A DNA stretch of 54,169 bases, from the NCBI GenBank assembly GCA_937862905.1, contig CALMCL010000015.1, forward strand, positions 1-54,169, read 5' to 3'. This document shows positions 53,526 to 54,169 of this stretch, piece by piece (within the stretch, counting starts at the first letter, position 1; every line of letters starts with the position of its first letter). The notes beneath the pieces were generated by a model. That model ran no database searches. It was not told the DNA's origin and saw only the letters and a program-made list of their open reading frames with translations. The stretch is from an uncultured Burkholderiaceae bacterium (GTDB taxonomy: Bacteria > Pseudomonadota > Gammaproteobacteria > Burkholderiales > Burkholderiaceae). A program made the position numbers and the translations under genes.

Positions 53526-54130
53526 GCGTGCCCCATTTGTTCTGACAGCATGGCTGCATTAAAGCCCAATAGGCGCATGGCTTGATCATATTTTTCACGA
53601 GGCAATGTTTCAAACAACACATGCTCATCGGCTTGAACATTGAGCCATGCGTTGCGTGCCAACTCGTCTTCGAGTTGACCTGCGCCCCAACCCGCATAGC
53701 CCAGCGCAAGCAACATGTGGCGTGGCCCTTCTCCTCGGGCAACGGCTTCAAGGATGTCGCGTGAACTGGTCAGGCCCAAATTGTCATTGATTTGTATGGT
53801 GGCGGCGTATTGCTTGAAAGGGGAGTGCAGCACAAAACCCCGTTCTGTTTGAACAGGCCCTCCCACCAATACGCTGTCTGCGCTGTGAGCCGCGTACTGG
53901 ATTTGCATTTCATCCACCACCGCCAGCTTGGTCAGCACATCAGAAATGGTCACGTCCGATTCACGGTTGACCACGAGGCCGAGTGCACCTGAAGGGTTGT
54001 GCTCACAAATATAAATCACAGTTCGTTCAAAAGCATCCCCTTGCTGGCTGGGCATGGCGATTAAAAATTGCCCAACCAAGTTGAGTGGGCTGGTCAATGG
54101 GGTTGGAGGGGCGGTTTTTTCTGTATTCAT
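53522..54130 (-). CDS. yqgE: YqgE/AlgH family protein
   Basis: YqgE (UPF0301, AlgH) has no agreed biochemical role. The 202-residue product contains the family core: LVGQFLIAMPSQQGDAFERTVIYICEH near residues 19-45, GALGLVVNRESDVT, VLVGGPVQTERGFVLH near 90, and LALGYAGWGAGQLEDELARNAWL near 145-167. A poorly conserved N-terminal 18 residues precede it. ATG 54130 lacks a strong ribosome binding site. It heads the yqgE-ruvX unit, and the rest of the window (54131-54169) is upstream DNA. Confidence 0.95.
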   Translation of the reverse strand: MNTEKTAPPTPLTSPLNLVGQFLIAMPSQQGDAFERTVIYICEHNPSGALGLVVNRESDVTISDVLTKLAVVDEMQIQYAAHSADSVLVGGPVQTERGFVLHSPFKQYAATIQINDNLGLTSSRDILEAVARGEGPRHMLLALGYAGWGAGQLEDELARNAWLNVQADEHVLFETLPREKYDQAMRLLGFNAAMLSEQMGHA

Positions 54131-54169
54131 GGCGTCATTTTAACGTAAAAAGGGTTTTATTTTTAAAGT

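Noticed and set aside
1..54169. CRISPR arrays, insertion sequences, prophage genes, rRNA
   Set aside because: I found no regularly spaced repeats, transposase motifs, phage structural genes or rRNA-like sequence anywhere in the window.

Overview
The window looks like chromosome of a betaproteobacterium, most likely a Burkholderiales member with a base composition near one half GC (judged by eye, not computed). The reasons are the betaproteobacterial order serC-pheA-tyrA-aroA, a comF gene divergent from a BioC-like gene, the yqgE-ruvX pair, class II dihydroorotase, a TopB with a lysine/alanine-rich tail, and the general gene content. I cannot name genus or species.

Layout. 1-7.97 kb: mostly housekeeping genes, namely argJ (cut by the left edge), a DUF3025 gene, trmL, a TPR/glycosyltransferase-like gene, comF, a BioC-like methyltransferase that has lost its SAM-binding loop, a Sco copper protein, yaeQ, a hexose-6-phosphate mutarotase and a small exported protein. 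8.06-15.40 kb: a complete Zorya type I anti-phage system, transcribed zorA-zorB-zorC-zorD on the minus strand. 15.44-22.10 kb: the serine/aromatic biosynthesis operon serC-pheA-tyrA-aroA, also on the minus strand. Between tyrA and aroA sits a two-gene insert, an ABC-type ATPase followed by a small protein with a PD-(D/E)xK-like motif, whose defence function I infer. 22.2-22.4 kb: a tRNA-Thr gene with its own promoter and terminator. 22.5-28.3 kb: metG, apbC, pyrC and a YafJ-like amidotransferase. 28.6-38.3 kb: an orphan branched-chain amino acid binding lipoprotein, a methyltransferase, a B12-binding radical SAM protein, a 2-hydroxyacid dehydrogenase, two secondary transporters and a HIT protein. 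38.5-54.2 kb: argB, VOC, GST and DUF2867 proteins, topB, a TSUP exporter, a 63-residue orphan with a perfect Shine-Dalgarno, mnmE, a YkgJ protein, a DMT exporter, aqpZ, an amino acid permease coupled to a tandem universal stress protein, and ruvX/yqgE.

The most interesting part is 8-22 kb. A strong sigma70-like promoter upstream of serC drives a run of ten co-oriented genes with short gaps and no terminator that I can see. Six of the ten are not metabolic: the ATPase/nuclease-like pair and zorABCD. In related bacteria aroA is normally followed by cmk and rpsA. Here both flanks of aroA carry defence-type genes, so the shikimate operon appears to serve as a docking site and promoter for immunity genes. 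The ATPase/nuclease-like pair matches no named system that I can assign with confidence and is my best candidate for something undescribed.

Limits: no database search, alignment or composition calculation was possible. Families are assigned from motifs and remembered consensus, and start codons were chosen from ribosome binding sites and overlaps.
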